Source: Paraspadella gotoi (Eukaryota > Chaetognatha). From it: 64,000 bases of DNA. A program made the translations under genes and the position numbers. Under the pieces are notes generated by a model. That model was given only the letters and a program-made list of their open reading frames with translations, had not been told where the DNA came from and made no database searches. Of this stretch, positions 1 to 13,863 are shown one piece after another. The DNA is taken from positions 17,300,502 through 17,364,501 of the forward strand of contig CM119268.1 of NCBI GenBank assembly GCA_051294375.1. The letters are read 5' to 3'. The number at the start of each line of letters is the position of its first letter. The stretch's first letter is position 1.

Positions 1-1097
<1,097 letters not shown>

Positions 1098-1745
1098 GAG
1101 CTTATTAAGCCGGGCCCCATAAGCCGAGACCCATATAAGCCGGGCGTCGACCGCTCTAAGAAGCTTTTTTTTTGTTTCGTACCCAAAGCCTTTGATTCCT
1201 TTGGGTTCGTTCGTTGAAAGGCTTTGAAAGAGGAAAGCTAAAGCGAGGAGACTGAGGAGTCCCCCTGACTCTGCATATCTGCCCGATTTACTGCATCAGT
1301 AAAAGTTGTTTCGACCAGAGAGGAGACGACAGAGGACGTCGTGGTGAAAAAACGGCGACGAAACAGCGACGAAACAGTGACGAAAAAGACGGGAAAACGG
1401 CAGCGAATCAGCGGCGACAAGGCGACGAAACGGCGTCCGGCGATGTGGTTCACTGGAATTGAGCGAATGATGCAAAACGAAACAAAGAAAAAACAGATGA
1501 TCCGAGAGAGAGACCTAGAAAGCGCCTTGCCTCCCGTTTTCAGATCGTATTAGCAATTGCTTAGTGGCCAAAATCAGAAAGAAAAGTCAACTATAAAAAA
1601 AAATATTGAAAAAAGTCATGTTACGATTTCATCTACGTTTTACAACATGACGGCAAAGCTGTGGAGGGACGAAAACTTTTAACCTATGCAATTAATTCAA
1701 ATATGATTTATTATAATTTATTGAGATATGCACACGAATCAAATC

Positions 1746-1750
<5 letters not shown>

Positions 1751-1797
<47 letters not shown>
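1751..1797. repeat. (GA)n microsatellite
   Basis: A pure GA tract of about 47 bp. Confidence 0.95.
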
Positions 1798-1799
<2 letters not shown>

Positions 1800-2065
1800 T
1801 TAATTTTCGCGGCGTCACGTTTTCGCTCCGATGGCGTGAGTTGCGCCACCGGCGACAAAATTGAACCCAATGAAAAAACAAAACTAATTCGTTTTTTTTT
1901 CTTGACGTCGAAACAAATTTAAAAAAAACATTACCAAAGGATAAAACATTTTTTCTCATTTTGACGAATTTGAGGCTTTTGGAATTAGAATAAAAATCGA
2001 ATCAAAATAAAACGCAGACGAAACAGAAAAAAAAAGGAGTCCAAGAACGGCGTGAGACGTACACA

Positions 2066-2410
2066 CGACGACGACGACGACGACGACGACCACGAAGACG
2101 ACGTCGACGACGACGACGTTGCATCTTAGCGACGACTCCTCTCGTCACAGGCGTTAATCCATCGGCGGCTCTGGATTTTTTGGGGCGGGCTGCTGGAGCG
2201 AAAGCGAAAGCGGAAAAGCCGGCGGTGATGCTGCGGCTGTGGCGGAGACTGAAGCGGCTGCGTTGGCGGCGTCGCGCCACGATTTTCGTCGGGCGCCAAT
2301 GAACGATCGACTCTCGCGCGCGCAACACGTTACACAGAGTCGTTTCGGCGACGACGACGATGGCGACGTCGACGAACGAAACGACTACGAAGACGACGTG
2401 CGCGCGACGT
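2066..2410. repeat. CpG-rich (GAC)n-like segment
   Basis: Imperfect GAC/CGA triplets at 2066-2120 and again at 2347-2400 flank a GC- and CpG-rich stretch. Open frames across it are Arg- or Asp-rich artefacts of the triplet repeat. A promoter role is possible, but no adjacent exon was recognised. Confidence 0.6.
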
Positions 2411-2513
2411 CGGTTTTTAACCAGCGGCGTCAGCAGCGGCGGAGCGGTACAGTCACCAGCAGAACTCCCGGAGAACGTGCACGGAAGCCTGGCACTTTTT
2501 TTTTTTTTAACAA

Positions 2514-2516
2514 TCT

Positions 2517-2602
<86 letters not shown>
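2514..2602. repeat. (TC)n microsatellite
   Basis: A CT tract of about 89 bp with one CTCC interruption near 2534. Confidence 0.95.
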
Positions 2603-2603
<1 letters not shown>

Positions 2604-3224
2604 TTAACCCGTGAACTCCGTGGAATGTTGAAGTTCCCATTCGGGAACGAAAGCGAAGAAACGGGGAAAAATTGGTCTTGGAAGGTCGATCGGTAATTCG
2701 GTATCGCGTGGTTGAGTAAAAGCGGCAAGAAACTTAATACAGATTTAAATTCGATACAGGTTGGGGATGAAAACTGGGAATGTTTAATGTGCAACATTCG
2801 ATTATTAGAACAATCAGAATAACCCAATATTCAGGATTAAGTATCGTAATAGGATTGAATTTAGTGTAGAAGTCCTCATTCATAATGGAACATCGGAAAA
2901 TCCATTTCATCTGAAATATCGGGTTGCGGAAAGATTTTCTTTTACATCGTCAATCGTACATAGAATGTAAATTTTTTAAATCTACGCTGACGGCGTAAAC
3001 AAATGTGACTGCAGCCAATAAATTATTAATCTTGTTTGAGTCGTTAGCAAGAGATTTACATGGAAATTACCCTTGAAGATGAGATGCATCGTTGTTATTC
3101 GAAAAAAAACAAAAAACATTTCCCTTTTAATTCGTTTAAGACTTTAAGTTCTTCAAGTTGATACGAGGAATAGTAAACCAGGCTTTCACCTTGTGGACAT
3201 CCCCGAGGCCCTCGCATGATCCCA

Positions 3225-3522
3225 CACGTTTGCTTGACCAGTTACACTGACTTGTTCCCCTGACCCGTTCGCTTGATCCGTTCTCCTGACCCGCTCGCCT
3301 GTCCCGTTCTCGGTGTTAACTTACCTGACCCGTTTTCCAGATCCATTTGCCAGACCAGTTTGGCTGACAGGTTCGACTGACCCGTTCCCCTGACCCATTC
3401 TCCATGCCAACTTACCTGACCCGTTCTCCAGATCCGTTTGCCAGACCAGTTTGACTGACCCGTTCGCCTGACCCCATTTCCCGACCCGTTCGCCTGACTC
3501 GTTCGCCTGACTCGTTCGTCCA
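3225..3522. repeat. 13-bp minisatellite with 91-bp higher-order period
   Basis: About 23 degenerate units with consensus CCCGTTCGCCTGA. The block beginning AACTTACCTGACCCGTT near 3318 recurs near 3409, which gives a higher-order period of 91 bp, exactly seven 13-bp units. Within each super-unit the variants keep their order (..TTCCAGA, ..TTGCCAGA, ..TTTGRCTGA). Open frames across it encode only repeat peptides. Confidence 0.9.
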
Positions 3523-3600
3523 CACGAAAGACCTCATTTTCCGACGGAGACGTTGATTGCATCGAAGCGGGAAATTACTCTCGGTGATTAAGGACACTCG

Positions 3601-3674
3601 TGTCTCTCTCTTCTCTCCTCTATCATCTCTCTCTCCTCTCTTCTCTCTCTCTTCTCTCTCTCTCTCTCTCTCTC
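3601..3674. repeat. Interrupted (TC)n tract
   Basis: A CT-rich tract broken by TTCTC and ATC steps, as expected of an old and decaying microsatellite. Confidence 0.85.
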
Positions 3675-4055
3675 CTTTTCCCTCTTGAGATTAGAATGCT
3701 GGTGACGGGACGAGGTGTCGCCAACGCAGCCGAGTCTACGCAGCGCGATTTCCATCCCCACGAATCCTTTGGTGCGACATTCTTAGTCGCTGATGTAGTT
3801 GGAATTACGTTACTAAGTAACTAATTCAGTTACCAACACTTTGTTCTTGTTTTTGTAATTTTATTTGCTCTTCTGTTTGTTTTTTTAGTTGATAATTTGT
3901 TTATTATTTGTACAAGTTGATAATTTGTTAAAATTTGTAGTTGACAATTTGTTGTTGTTGGTTTTGTTGGTTCTGGTTGTTCTTAGTATAGTTGTTGTTA
4001 AATTTGTCTTCGTTGTTGTTGTTGTCGTTATCGTTGCCGACGTTACATTTACGTT

Positions 4056-4219
<164 letters not shown>

Positions 4220-5147
4220 TATATCAAAGGCTTGTTAGCTAAAAATGATTCTGACAAAGGTTTCGCATGCGCAATGAGCATAATAGGGTTAATCGAGACT
4301 TCCCCGAAAAAAAAGCGACAATTCCACCCCCAGACTTTTCGAGTAACGAGTCGCGAATACATTATGCTACCTGAGGATTCGTTACCGAATTGGGTTCTAA
4401 AACGATTTCAATCTGCCATTATCTCCATTATCATCATCCACATTTATCCTCTCCATCGTCAGTTTAATGTTTTTCTAAGATATTTTGTATCCATTAATTC
4501 ATTTTCATCATTACGACGACGACGACTTTGAATCTACGTTGTCTCTTCCAACCATTTCGTTGGCATCTCGATAGACCAACCATCGGCGCTGAATTTCTTG
4601 TTCGCGAGAGAGAAAAGTAAGGAAAGCGAGATCAGAATCGGGTACGAATGTGGGGGGAAAAAGAAGGGATTTCAAAGGGGCCTTGGGATTTTGGGAAAGG
4701 GGGTGAAGAGGAAAGGGGGAAGGAAAAGGGCGGGTCTTCCTTCGTTTCTTCGTTTCATTAAAAAGTCAAAACAGGATTCAAAGAAAGGGGGAGGAGTGGG
4801 AAAAAAAAGAAAGGGAGGAAGAGAAGAAAAGGAAGAAAATAAAAAAAGACCGGTTGAGGCAAAGGGATATATATAGAGAACAAAAAAGAAAAAAAAATCA
4901 AAAGAATCATCAAACAAATGTAGTATGAAGGAAAAAATAAAACACATATATTTACTAAAAGAAAAAATAGTTAATAATAGAGGAGAGGGAGAACCGTTCC
5001 ATAGAAATCGGGGCCAGCGGGAGAAGGGCCAGCAGCGGCAGAAGCGTCAGAAAGAAACGGAAGCGATGGTAGCAGCTGCTGCGGCTGGCGACTCCTGCTG
5101 CGTCGCACTGTTGCATGAGCATGCGAGGAATCATTTGGCGCAATACG

Positions 5148-5353
5148 ACGACGACGACGACGATAACGACAAAGACGCAAATGACGATGACGACGACGAC
5201 GTCGTTCAAGACTGAGCAGGTGAAGAGACAGAAAATGATTTTTGGACTGACAAAAAAAATTAATCTCGCTCCCCCCAAACGACAAAAAAAAAAAAAAGAC
5301 GTCAAGACGATTTGAAAGACGATGATAATAAAGACGAAGAAGTTAACAAGAAA

Positions 5354-5386
<33 letters not shown>

Positions 5387-5390
5387 AGGA
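5148..5390. repeat. Two (ACG)n tracts
   Basis: Imperfect ACG/ATG triplets occur at 5148-5204 and pure ACG triplets at 5354-5387. The frames through them are Asp- or Thr-runs with no family resemblance. Confidence 0.85.
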
Positions 5391-5800
5391 GCGTTCTGAT
5401 AAGAATGACGTGGATGACAACTTTGAACGTTAATGTCTCCCTGGAGACTTCATTAATGTTGTTATTGTGATTCAGAAGAAGAAGAAAGAAGAAAAAAAAT
5501 ATGATTCTGTTGCTGACGATGTCATTCGTTTGTGATTCAATATTCGATATTCAACGTAATTGGTTAGGAAAAATGTTATAATACGAGTTTGCGACGTTTT
5601 GTGTCTAATTCAATACATTTTAGTCGTAGACGGTAAAGGGACGCGGATGAGCCTTAAACTTTCGGCTAGTACTAAAATTGTGGACTGATTGTAAATAGTA
5701 AAGAAACCTTGAAATATATTACAATGATTAATAATTTGTTTGTTCGTGACCTTATTTCAAATTTCAGTCTTTTCTTCCCCCTCCTCTTTCAACTCCCAAG

Positions 5801-6594
<794 letters not shown>

Positions 6595-6683
6595 CGTTGC
6601 TATACGTATTATCGGGTCATGCTATGGTAGCCTAAGAAGTTTATTACATGATGAATCTTAGCTGATATTAATAATCAAATGTA

Positions 6684-6689
6684 AATAAA
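6684..6689 (+). terminator. Polyadenylation signal of carboxypeptidase gene
   Basis: AATAAA lies 90 bp after the stop codon. It is the first such hexamer downstream. Confidence 0.6.
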
Positions 6690-7526
6690 CATATTCATAT
6701 TTTCTTCATGACAAAAAGATTAACAAAAAGTACGTTAGGCAGGTCCCCCTTTTTTTTCAATTCTTCATAAATATCATTAAACAAATAACTTTGCAATCTT
6801 AATATCATTTAAATTTATGGCAAAAATATTTTTAAATATAAATTTTTAAAGAATTTATATTGTTTTCAAGTAAACAACGTTCATAAGCTCAAAAAAAAAT
6901 AAAAGAATGGATCTTTAACTACCTTATTAAATAAAATAAAAAGTGAGAAAAAATGAAAGGAGCTTCGGTCATGGTTAATCGAAATGCCTCGGTTCGATCC
7001 GGTCTAAACCGGTTATCGGGTGATGTTTTTCGAGCTCCGTCCATTCGACCTTTCGTTGTCCTCCGCCCGCCTTAAAACTTTTTTTATTGCTAAAATAATT
7101 ACACGGTTGCTTTTTTTAAAAATTTATTGGCCTTCATTTGATATTGAGTAATTAATCCTTATTCATATTGAAATTTTATAATTATAAACTTCAATACGAT
7201 TTTTAAAAAAAAAAATTAATAGTGGACTTAAATATTTTAAATGATATAGCGGTAGTATTTCAGTTAAAGTGTCTTCGATTTACGTAGCTAGAGAGAATTT
7301 AAAAAATTAAAAATAATAGAAAAAATTAATGATTGTAAACCAATTTTAATTTATTGATCTTTTATTTCAATTTATTTAGTTGAATTTTCACACTTCCATT
7401 TGAGAAGATTACGAACTACAATCGGTTCGATCCAATGAGTCAATTATTTGATTCGCGCTGCTTCAATTGATTTGCTATCCAGGGTACATTAACCTTGATC
7501 AATTTCTTTCTGTCTCTGATTAACCT

Positions 7527-7570
<44 letters not shown>

Positions 7571-9690
7571 TCATCCAAATCGGTTTTATCCACTCTCATT
7601 AAGATTTAAGCGTTCGATACCTTTGATAGGAAGACGTGAGTATAAAGCTTATATAAGCTATTTATAATTCTGTATTTGAACATGTTTCATGTTCTCAATG
7701 ACCCTTCAAGTTTAGTTAAAGTTTTTTAATTGATTTAAAATATTTTTCTTAGTGAAGTAGAATACTTGAGTGACATACTAATCGCCAATATGTTGGCTAA
7801 ACTTATGAAATTGGTACAACCAATATAATTTCTGTGCAGATTTTCTACTTTTTAATTATGCTGTTGTTTTAAAATCGGATTATTTAATTCACGAATAAAA
7901 AAAATTATATAATGTTATCAAAGACACAAAGAAAATCTAATATAAACAATTGACCTCAGGAAAGCGGATCCACTGACCACTGAGCGGTTACCATTGACTC
8001 GTGACCATTGATGATCCGTTTTCTATTTCTTATTTAATCCAATTAAAAAACTTTTTTCTCGTTCCTTTAAAAGTTATAACATACTGTACAACACATTCAC
8101 TATCGCCACCCGCCAGCGCCCATCAGCGCAGCCTCGGTGGCGTAAGAGTAAGAATTCTCTCTTCTCCCCAAGCTGTTTTGGGTTCGCGCCCCATTGGTGT
8201 AAGCGGGACGGGACGTCTGACCCACCTGTAGAGGCGGACTACTAATAATTAACAGGCGGTAATGTAGTCCTATCTTGTGGCACTAAAATACTTTGGTTAT
8301 TTAAGTGATTTTGTTTTGGTAAATCTATAAAAAAAAATTTTACGATCTTATGAATAAAGTTATTAAACAGATAACTCTTCAACAGATATATATTGCGAAG
8401 TTTGACAAATTTATGGAAATTTATAACTATTGGATCATCATAATTTTGTTAAAGATTATACGTCATTCGACCCGTGACCTTCTCTGACATATTTTTAATA
8501 CTGAGATGAACCTAACATTAAAGACGAATAGCAGGATGTTTTTCATTGAGGATGTGAAAAGTTCGCAATAACGCGTGACACGCCGGAATGTGACCTCATC
8601 CATGGTTCAACGACCAGACCATTCTTAATGATCCGCCCAGAGTTTATTGGTCGATAGATCGAACTCAAATTAGATTTACTCATCAAAATGTGTTAGGTGG
8701 AAAAACCGCGGATCTACGTATAAATTTGAATTACTTCGCAACTAAACTTATTTCGTTATTTGGCGTCACAACGATTCGAAAAGTTGAAATTTAAAAAGAA
8801 AAAGGAAGAAAAAAAAAAAAGAGAAAAAATTACTGACAACGATTTCCAACTTTTTAGCGACAGGAAAATTTTGAAAACTTTACTTAAATCTAATTAAACT
8901 TTTCGCGGTCGTCTAAAAATTGTGACGAAGTCAGCGAATCCACTTATCCTTCGTCCTATTATTGTTAAACTGCTCACATTCGAAGCAGGTAAACAATGGG
9001 GAAGAAAATAATTACGTCAATTAAATGCTATGATACAGCTAAATTAAAAATTACCAAATCAGCGAATCTAAAATTCGTTCCCAAAAGTCGTTTTTGAGAC
9101 TAGACGCGACGTAATATAGTCAAAATTTAATGTCATATAATAAAGAACATATAATAACATGAGTTTTACTAAGCGAAGCATGAGTCTAATTCCTTTTCGA
9201 CAGTTATTGTGCGCCTCGAGTTTTTGATCGACTTTTTCGCGACGTCGACCGAAATTTTGAAGTCGAAAAATGGTTAAGAGCCTCAGTTTGAGAATCTTAC
9301 CTGCGAGAAGTCTTTGAACAAGTCAAAAAAAGAAGCAATGAAATTCTTTGGGGGATGTTTTGCGACAGAAAATACGAATACGTCGATTAAAGTCATTTCT
9401 GCGAGGATCATGAACAAATCCTTTTTGACAAACCTATGACAAAAAAAATTTCTGTCGCAAAAAATTAAAAAAGAATTCCTACAATAACTTTTGTGAAGTC
9501 GTAAATCTATATAATTATAAATTATTAATTCGCAATTTGCTCTTCCTCGAAACAGCGAGTACATTTCGTTCCGGCCCCGAAGTTTTCATTTTTTCGGTTC
9601 GCCTCTTCAAATCGACTCAATTGTACTTCACCTCGGAGGGTTAAAGGTCTTTACTTTTTCTTTTTAGGATTTTTTTTTCTACTGCGAACG
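6690..9690. other. Intergenic DNA between carboxypeptidase and CDO1
   Basis: AT-rich, with no exon recognised. It holds a short (TC)n tract at 7531-7566, a SINE at 8125-8240, and a block with a perfect tRNA B-box-like GGTTCGATCC near 6993. Confidence 0.6.
8125..8240 (+). mobile_element. tRNA-derived SINE copy
   Basis: A tRNA-like head: an A-box-like GGTGGCGTAAGAGTAAG near 8136 and a B-box-like GGGTTCGCGCCCC at 8180-8192. It is followed by GCGGGACGGGACG and ACCCACCTGTA, a module that also occurs in the SINE copy at 40885-41112 despite a different head. No clear target-site duplication was seen. Confidence 0.6.
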
Positions 9691-9698
9691 TATAAAAG
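9691..9698 (+). promoter_or_regulatory. TATA box of CDO1
   Basis: TATAAAAG lies 138 bp upstream of the CDO1 start codon. Transcription would be expected to start about 30 bp downstream, near 9720, giving a leader of about 110 nt without an upstream ATG. Confidence 0.65.
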
Positions 9699-9828
9699 AG
9701 ATCGAACGGAATTTCTTCGCATATTTACCGCTTTAACCAATCTTCTGCATCGCCGATTTAAAAAAAAAAGGAAAAAACTACCGTGTAAAGACGGAACTTA
9801 ACTCGACTGTGCGAAAACTGAAGAAAAA

Positions 9829-9969
9829 ATGTCCGTGGAAAGACCTATCGAAAACGTTTGTCGGCCACCGGCATCGCCGAGTCTGTCGGCCGGGATGCCG
9901 ACGAAGCCTTTGCCGGAATCGATCCTGCGTCGGAAGACTCGTCCAGAGAATCTCGAGGAATTGGTGGAG
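9829..9969 (+). CDS. CDO1: CDO1 exon 1
   Basis: Encodes residues 1-47, mostly the non-conserved N-terminal extension and the first helix (ENLEELVE). Phase 0, donor GTCAGT. Confidence 0.9.
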
Positions 9970-11800
9970 GTCAGTTTCAGTTATTTATTGGGGGAGTTAC
10001 AGATTTTTATATATTTTTTTAATGTTTTGTGATGAGAAAATTTTTTTTCTATCCTATATACATGACCATAACCACTTTACTATGGCAACGAGGGGACAGG
10101 GTTGAGACTTGGGGGGGGTAGGCTTCTCCCGACAGCCGGCTTTGTACCTGCAGTGACCATCCCGTATCACCGGCGTGATTATGATATTAGCATCACACTT
10201 AACTTTACCGTGAGGGATTTGAACCTGAACTCACGGTTTTTAAACGAGTACTTCGCATTCTACGCTATTGAGACGAGATAAGCTGGGAGTCGAATTAAGA
10301 ATTCGCCACAGTACCAATTAAATCATTACCCCCCCCCTACAATAACAGGGCCTGCACGAACTCTTCAGCGATGAAATGGTGGACATCGATTTGGTCACGT
10401 CATGGATGGAATCTTATCCTGGACTCAAATCCGATTGGAAGAAATTCGAAAAAGTCGACAAGTACAGGTTAATTAAAAGTGGAAAAGATAAGGGATGGTG
10501 TGGGAAAATAATAAAATTAAGTAAAAATACAAATAGTCAGCGTTAACAGGTTTGCAACACAAATATGATAATGGAGCGATATTTTGAAAAAAAAAGAAAA
10601 AGAAAAACGCCCAGCTTAATTTTTTTTTTGGTAATATTCCGACAGACAGGAATATTCCATTCAGACAGACAGGTTTGCGGAATGAAACTCTTTTAGAAAA
10701 TTGAGGCGACTTAACTCGGCCCTGTGTCTTCTCCTGTCTCGTGCCAATCGGTCACCACGGTCAAATCAGCCTCCTTCGGCCTTGACCTCAGATTGACAAA
10801 AGATTGACAAAAGGGGCCGAGGAGACCGCGATGTCAAATCGCTTCTGGATGTCGTATTGTGAGAAAAGGAAAGGAGCTCATCTCAGATCCTTCAGCTTTT
10901 TGTTGTTAGTTTTTGTTCGACTTGTGTTTTAATTGAAAGCCACCTCTTTCAGGTACACTCGGAACCTCGTCGACGCTGGAAACGGGAAGTTCAATTTGAT
11001 TCTGATGTCGTGGGGTGAGGGAATGGGCAGCGGCATTCACGACCACGCAGACTCTCACTGTTTCATGAAGATTTTGGACGGGGAACTCAAGGTGATTTAT
11101 GGAATGGGTCGCGTGAAAGGATAGGGTCAGTTTGAAAGTGAAATGAGCGATTAGCTTGAGAGAATCTTTATGTGGGCCAGTGATTAGTACGTATAAGTTC
11201 TCTCGCCTGTCACTTACATATTCATGACATATATTTGACACATTCCATATAACAGAAAAAAACCCGTCCTCTTTTCAGGAAACCCTGTATGATTGGCCCG
11301 ACGAAACAAAGGACGAAGAAGTCCCTGTAGAAGCAGACGAAACGAAACTTCGAAAAAAAGGGACGACGATTTACGAATTTCCAAAAGTGGCCTACATCAA
11401 CGATTCCATCGGTCAGGAAATGGGAGGGGTGTGGTTGACGTTGTTGTTGTTGTTGTCGTTATTTTATGCTTTTTGCTGTCGTCGCCGTTGGTTGTTCTTG
11501 TATCTTGTTGTAGTTGGTTTTTATTGTGGTCAGTTGTTGTATAAACTTCAACTTCACCTCACCTTCAACGCCCCGACGACAACCCTTCCCGCCTTCCCAG
11601 GTCTCCACCGCGTGGAGAACAACAGCGACGCCTCCCGCGCTGTCTCCCTCCACGTCTACTCTCCGCCCTTCGACACGTGTCGCTGTTTCGACGAGAGAAG
11701 CGGAAAGGCCAACTCCATCAGCATCACCTTCTACAGCAAATTCGGGAAGCGGACGCACGGGGAAGTTCGGTCCGCCGTCAGGCAGAGGGAGAACAATTGA
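9829..11800 (+). CDS. CDO1: Cysteine dioxygenase (complete, five exons)
   Basis: Oxidises L-cysteine with O2 to cysteine sulfinate in the cytosol, the committed step towards taurine and sulfate. The five exons are 9829-9969, 10349-10467, 10953-11091, 11279-11411 and 11601-11800. They join in phase to 732 nt, 243 aa, against about 200 aa in mammals. The excess is an N-terminal extension of roughly 30 residues and a short insertion before ..VAYINDSIG. The cupin iron ligands are His116 and His118 (IHDHADSHC) and His180 (GLHRVEN). Cys123 and Tyr197 ([10 protein letters not shown]) are the pair that form the thioether crosslink in mammals (Cys93-Tyr157). Arg90 (YTRNL) matches the cysteine-carboxylate binder Arg60. 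All key residues are present, so the enzyme should be active. The start ATG is the first after the TATA box. Intron 1 holds an antisense SINE. The last codons form the first unit of a minisatellite. Confidence 0.96.
10095..10320 (-). mobile_element. tRNA-derived SINE in CDO1 intron 1
   Basis: On the minus strand there is an A-box-like TAGCGTAGAATGCG (about 10265) and a perfect B box GGTTCAAATCC, with the TpsiC-type stem GTGAGTTCA..CCCTCAC (about 10210-10240). A tRNA-unrelated tail runs down to about 10100. It lies antisense to CDO1 and belongs to a different family from the copies at 8125 and 40885. Confidence 0.6.
10349..10467 (+). CDS. CDO1: CDO1 exon 2
   Basis: Encodes [16 protein letters not shown] through ..KVDKYR, matching the LHQLFAGDEVNVEEV region of mammalian CDO. 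It ends inside an Arg codon. Confidence 0.92.
10953..11091 (+). CDS. CDO1: CDO1 exon 3 (iron-binding cupin motif 1)
   Basis: Encodes [16 protein letters not shown] and [17 protein letters not shown], which carry two iron-ligand histidines and the crosslinking cysteine. Phase 0 donor at 11092. Confidence 0.96.
11279..11411 (+). CDS. CDO1: CDO1 exon 4
   Basis: Encodes [17 protein letters not shown](G). Acidic and basic residues in the middle extend the loop compared with mammals. It ends one base into the Gly codon. Confidence 0.93.
11601..11800 (+). CDS. CDO1: CDO1 exon 5 (third His ligand, Tyr partner, stop)
   Basis: Encodes (G)[17 protein letters not shown] and [17 protein letters not shown], then ..RQRENN and TGA at 11798-11800. 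Confidence 0.96.
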
Positions 11801-11888
11801 TGGAGATGGGAGAAAGGCTTGGAGAACAATTGATGGAGAAGGGAGGAAAGGCTGGGAGAGCAATTGATGGAGAAGGGAGAAAGACTGG
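11788..11888. repeat. 33-34-bp tandem repeat spanning the CDO1 stop codon
   Basis: Three copies of GGAGAACAATTGATGGAGA.. start at 11788, 11821 and 11855. The first copy contains the last codons and the TGA of CDO1. The others lie in the 3' UTR. Confidence 0.88.
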
Positions 11889-12265
11889 GAGTTGCAACAG
11901 GCGCGGGGTTCGAAATTGGGAGTGCAAAGAGCATAGGAAGCGAAATCTTCAAACGTCGTGCAATGATTTTAAATTTTCATATTCTTTGCCCATGAATTTT
12001 GAAATTTCTTAAACTAGTTTATTTCGGAAATGACTTGGATTTAAATTTTTTTTCTCTTCGAGGTCTTTTGTTTTTTTCTTTAGGTTTGTCATCGAGTGCT
12101 AGCGACACTAGGGAGATGTTTTTGAAAACTCTTTATGCTTTTGTTTGTTCTCCTACTGTTGATTAGCTTGATATAATGAATCGAATATTTTGTTTGTTAT
12201 TATATATGAAATGTAAAAAAAATGAATTTCATTTTCTTAAATGCGATTCTTTTTAATATCTCAAA

Positions 12266-12271
12266 AATAAA
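12266..12271 (+). terminator. Polyadenylation signal candidate of CDO1
   Basis: AATAAA lies 466 bp after the stop codon, in AT-rich 3' flanking DNA. Confidence 0.5.
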
Positions 12272-12491
12272 CTGAAAATGGTAGAATTTATGAAAACGAA
12301 TCCGATAAAAACTTAGTAATATGATGTACATGTGTACTTTTATTGAAGTATAACGATAAAAAATACATATAAATCCTGGGCCTTATTCTGGTTCAATTCC
12401 CTATTTAAGTCCCTCCCTTCCCTCTCGGATTTTGTCCGATCTCCATGTGTCACAGAATCCAGAGTTTTCCCTCGTCCTTGAGGGATTGGGA

Positions 12492-12563
12492 GGGTCAAAG
12501 GTCTAACGTCCGCCATGGACCGCTGGCTGAGGGTCAAGCGATTCGTTCCAAGGTCAAAGGTCA
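12492..12563. promoter_or_regulatory. Two DR1-type nuclear-receptor half-site pairs
   Basis: AGGTCAAAGGTCA at 12551-12563 is a perfect direct repeat of AGGTCA with one-base spacing, the consensus for HNF4, RXR and COUP-TF type receptors. GGGTCAAAGGTCT at 12492-12504 is a near-match on the same strand. They lie about 0.25 kb past the putative CDO1 polyadenylation signal. Whether they act on CDO1 or on another transcript cannot be told. Confidence 0.45.
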
Positions 12564-12782
12564 AACGGTCCGCACTTGGCCGGCAAATGGGGACGAGCAA
12601 AGGCGATTAATTCCACGACATTAATTGAAGATAGGCCTGAAATAAATGCGGGTTCTGCCGAATGAAAAAGAAAATAATTACCCAGACTGACTTCCCACCG
12701 CCCCGTCCGTGGATTCGTTTCTCCTCGCGAAAGACCTCGAGTCGTCTTCCTCGCGTCGAGGTCACGCTGAGGAAACCGAGGC

Positions 12783-12787
12783 GCTCT

Positions 12788-12841
<54 letters not shown>
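12783..12841. repeat. (TC)n microsatellite
   Basis: About 59 bp of CT with a single imperfection near the start. Confidence 0.95.
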
Positions 12842-12849
<8 letters not shown>

Positions 12850-13195
12850 ATCTCACACTATCTCTCGGATATACATACAAAATACAACCTGGGGAGCATA
12901 GAGGCTATTTCCTTTTCTCTATTTGTGTACGTAGACGAACTCAAAGTCCTAGGATAATCTTCAATTTCATTCTTTTAAAAGTATTAATAATAAAATAGAT
13001 GTTGTAATTTACACAAACGCGGTCTTGTGGGAAATTTTGAGTGAGACCCAGCGTGAGAAATAGAAAGAGAGAGAGAGAGAAAGAGAAAGCAACTGTTTAT
13101 TAAAATACTGGTAAAAAATTGTTTACGACCAAGCTCCAAAAAATGGTCTGTGCTTAAAATGTTCCAATTCATACTATTAAAAAAATGAGCGGGAG

Positions 13196-13342
<147 letters not shown>

Positions 13343-13636
13343 TGTTGGGAGGTGCAGAAAGAGACTCGGGACTCGCAATCTGGGTCCCGGCCAAAATCGG
13401 TTGCCTCGCTCGTCTCTTTAAAGTTAATGGAATTTAAAGCAGCAGTTAAAATTTAAATCGGAACTGAGCTCAACTCATTAGCACTCATTCCCGGCCGGTG
13501 GTTAGGAGCGATGTCCCCGATTGTAAAACAGCGCCACCTTAATTCCTCAATTAAAAGATTGAAATTGAAACAGTTCTGACCGTTTTTAATAAAAAATATT
13601 ATTCCTGATTTGGAAAATTGAAAAGGGGAGACGGTT

Positions 13637-13863
<227 letters not shown>

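Noticed and set aside
6961-7030. tRNA-like sequence with perfect B box GGTTCGATCC
   Set aside because: No credible A box at the right distance and no shared tail with the other SINEs, so not counted as an element.
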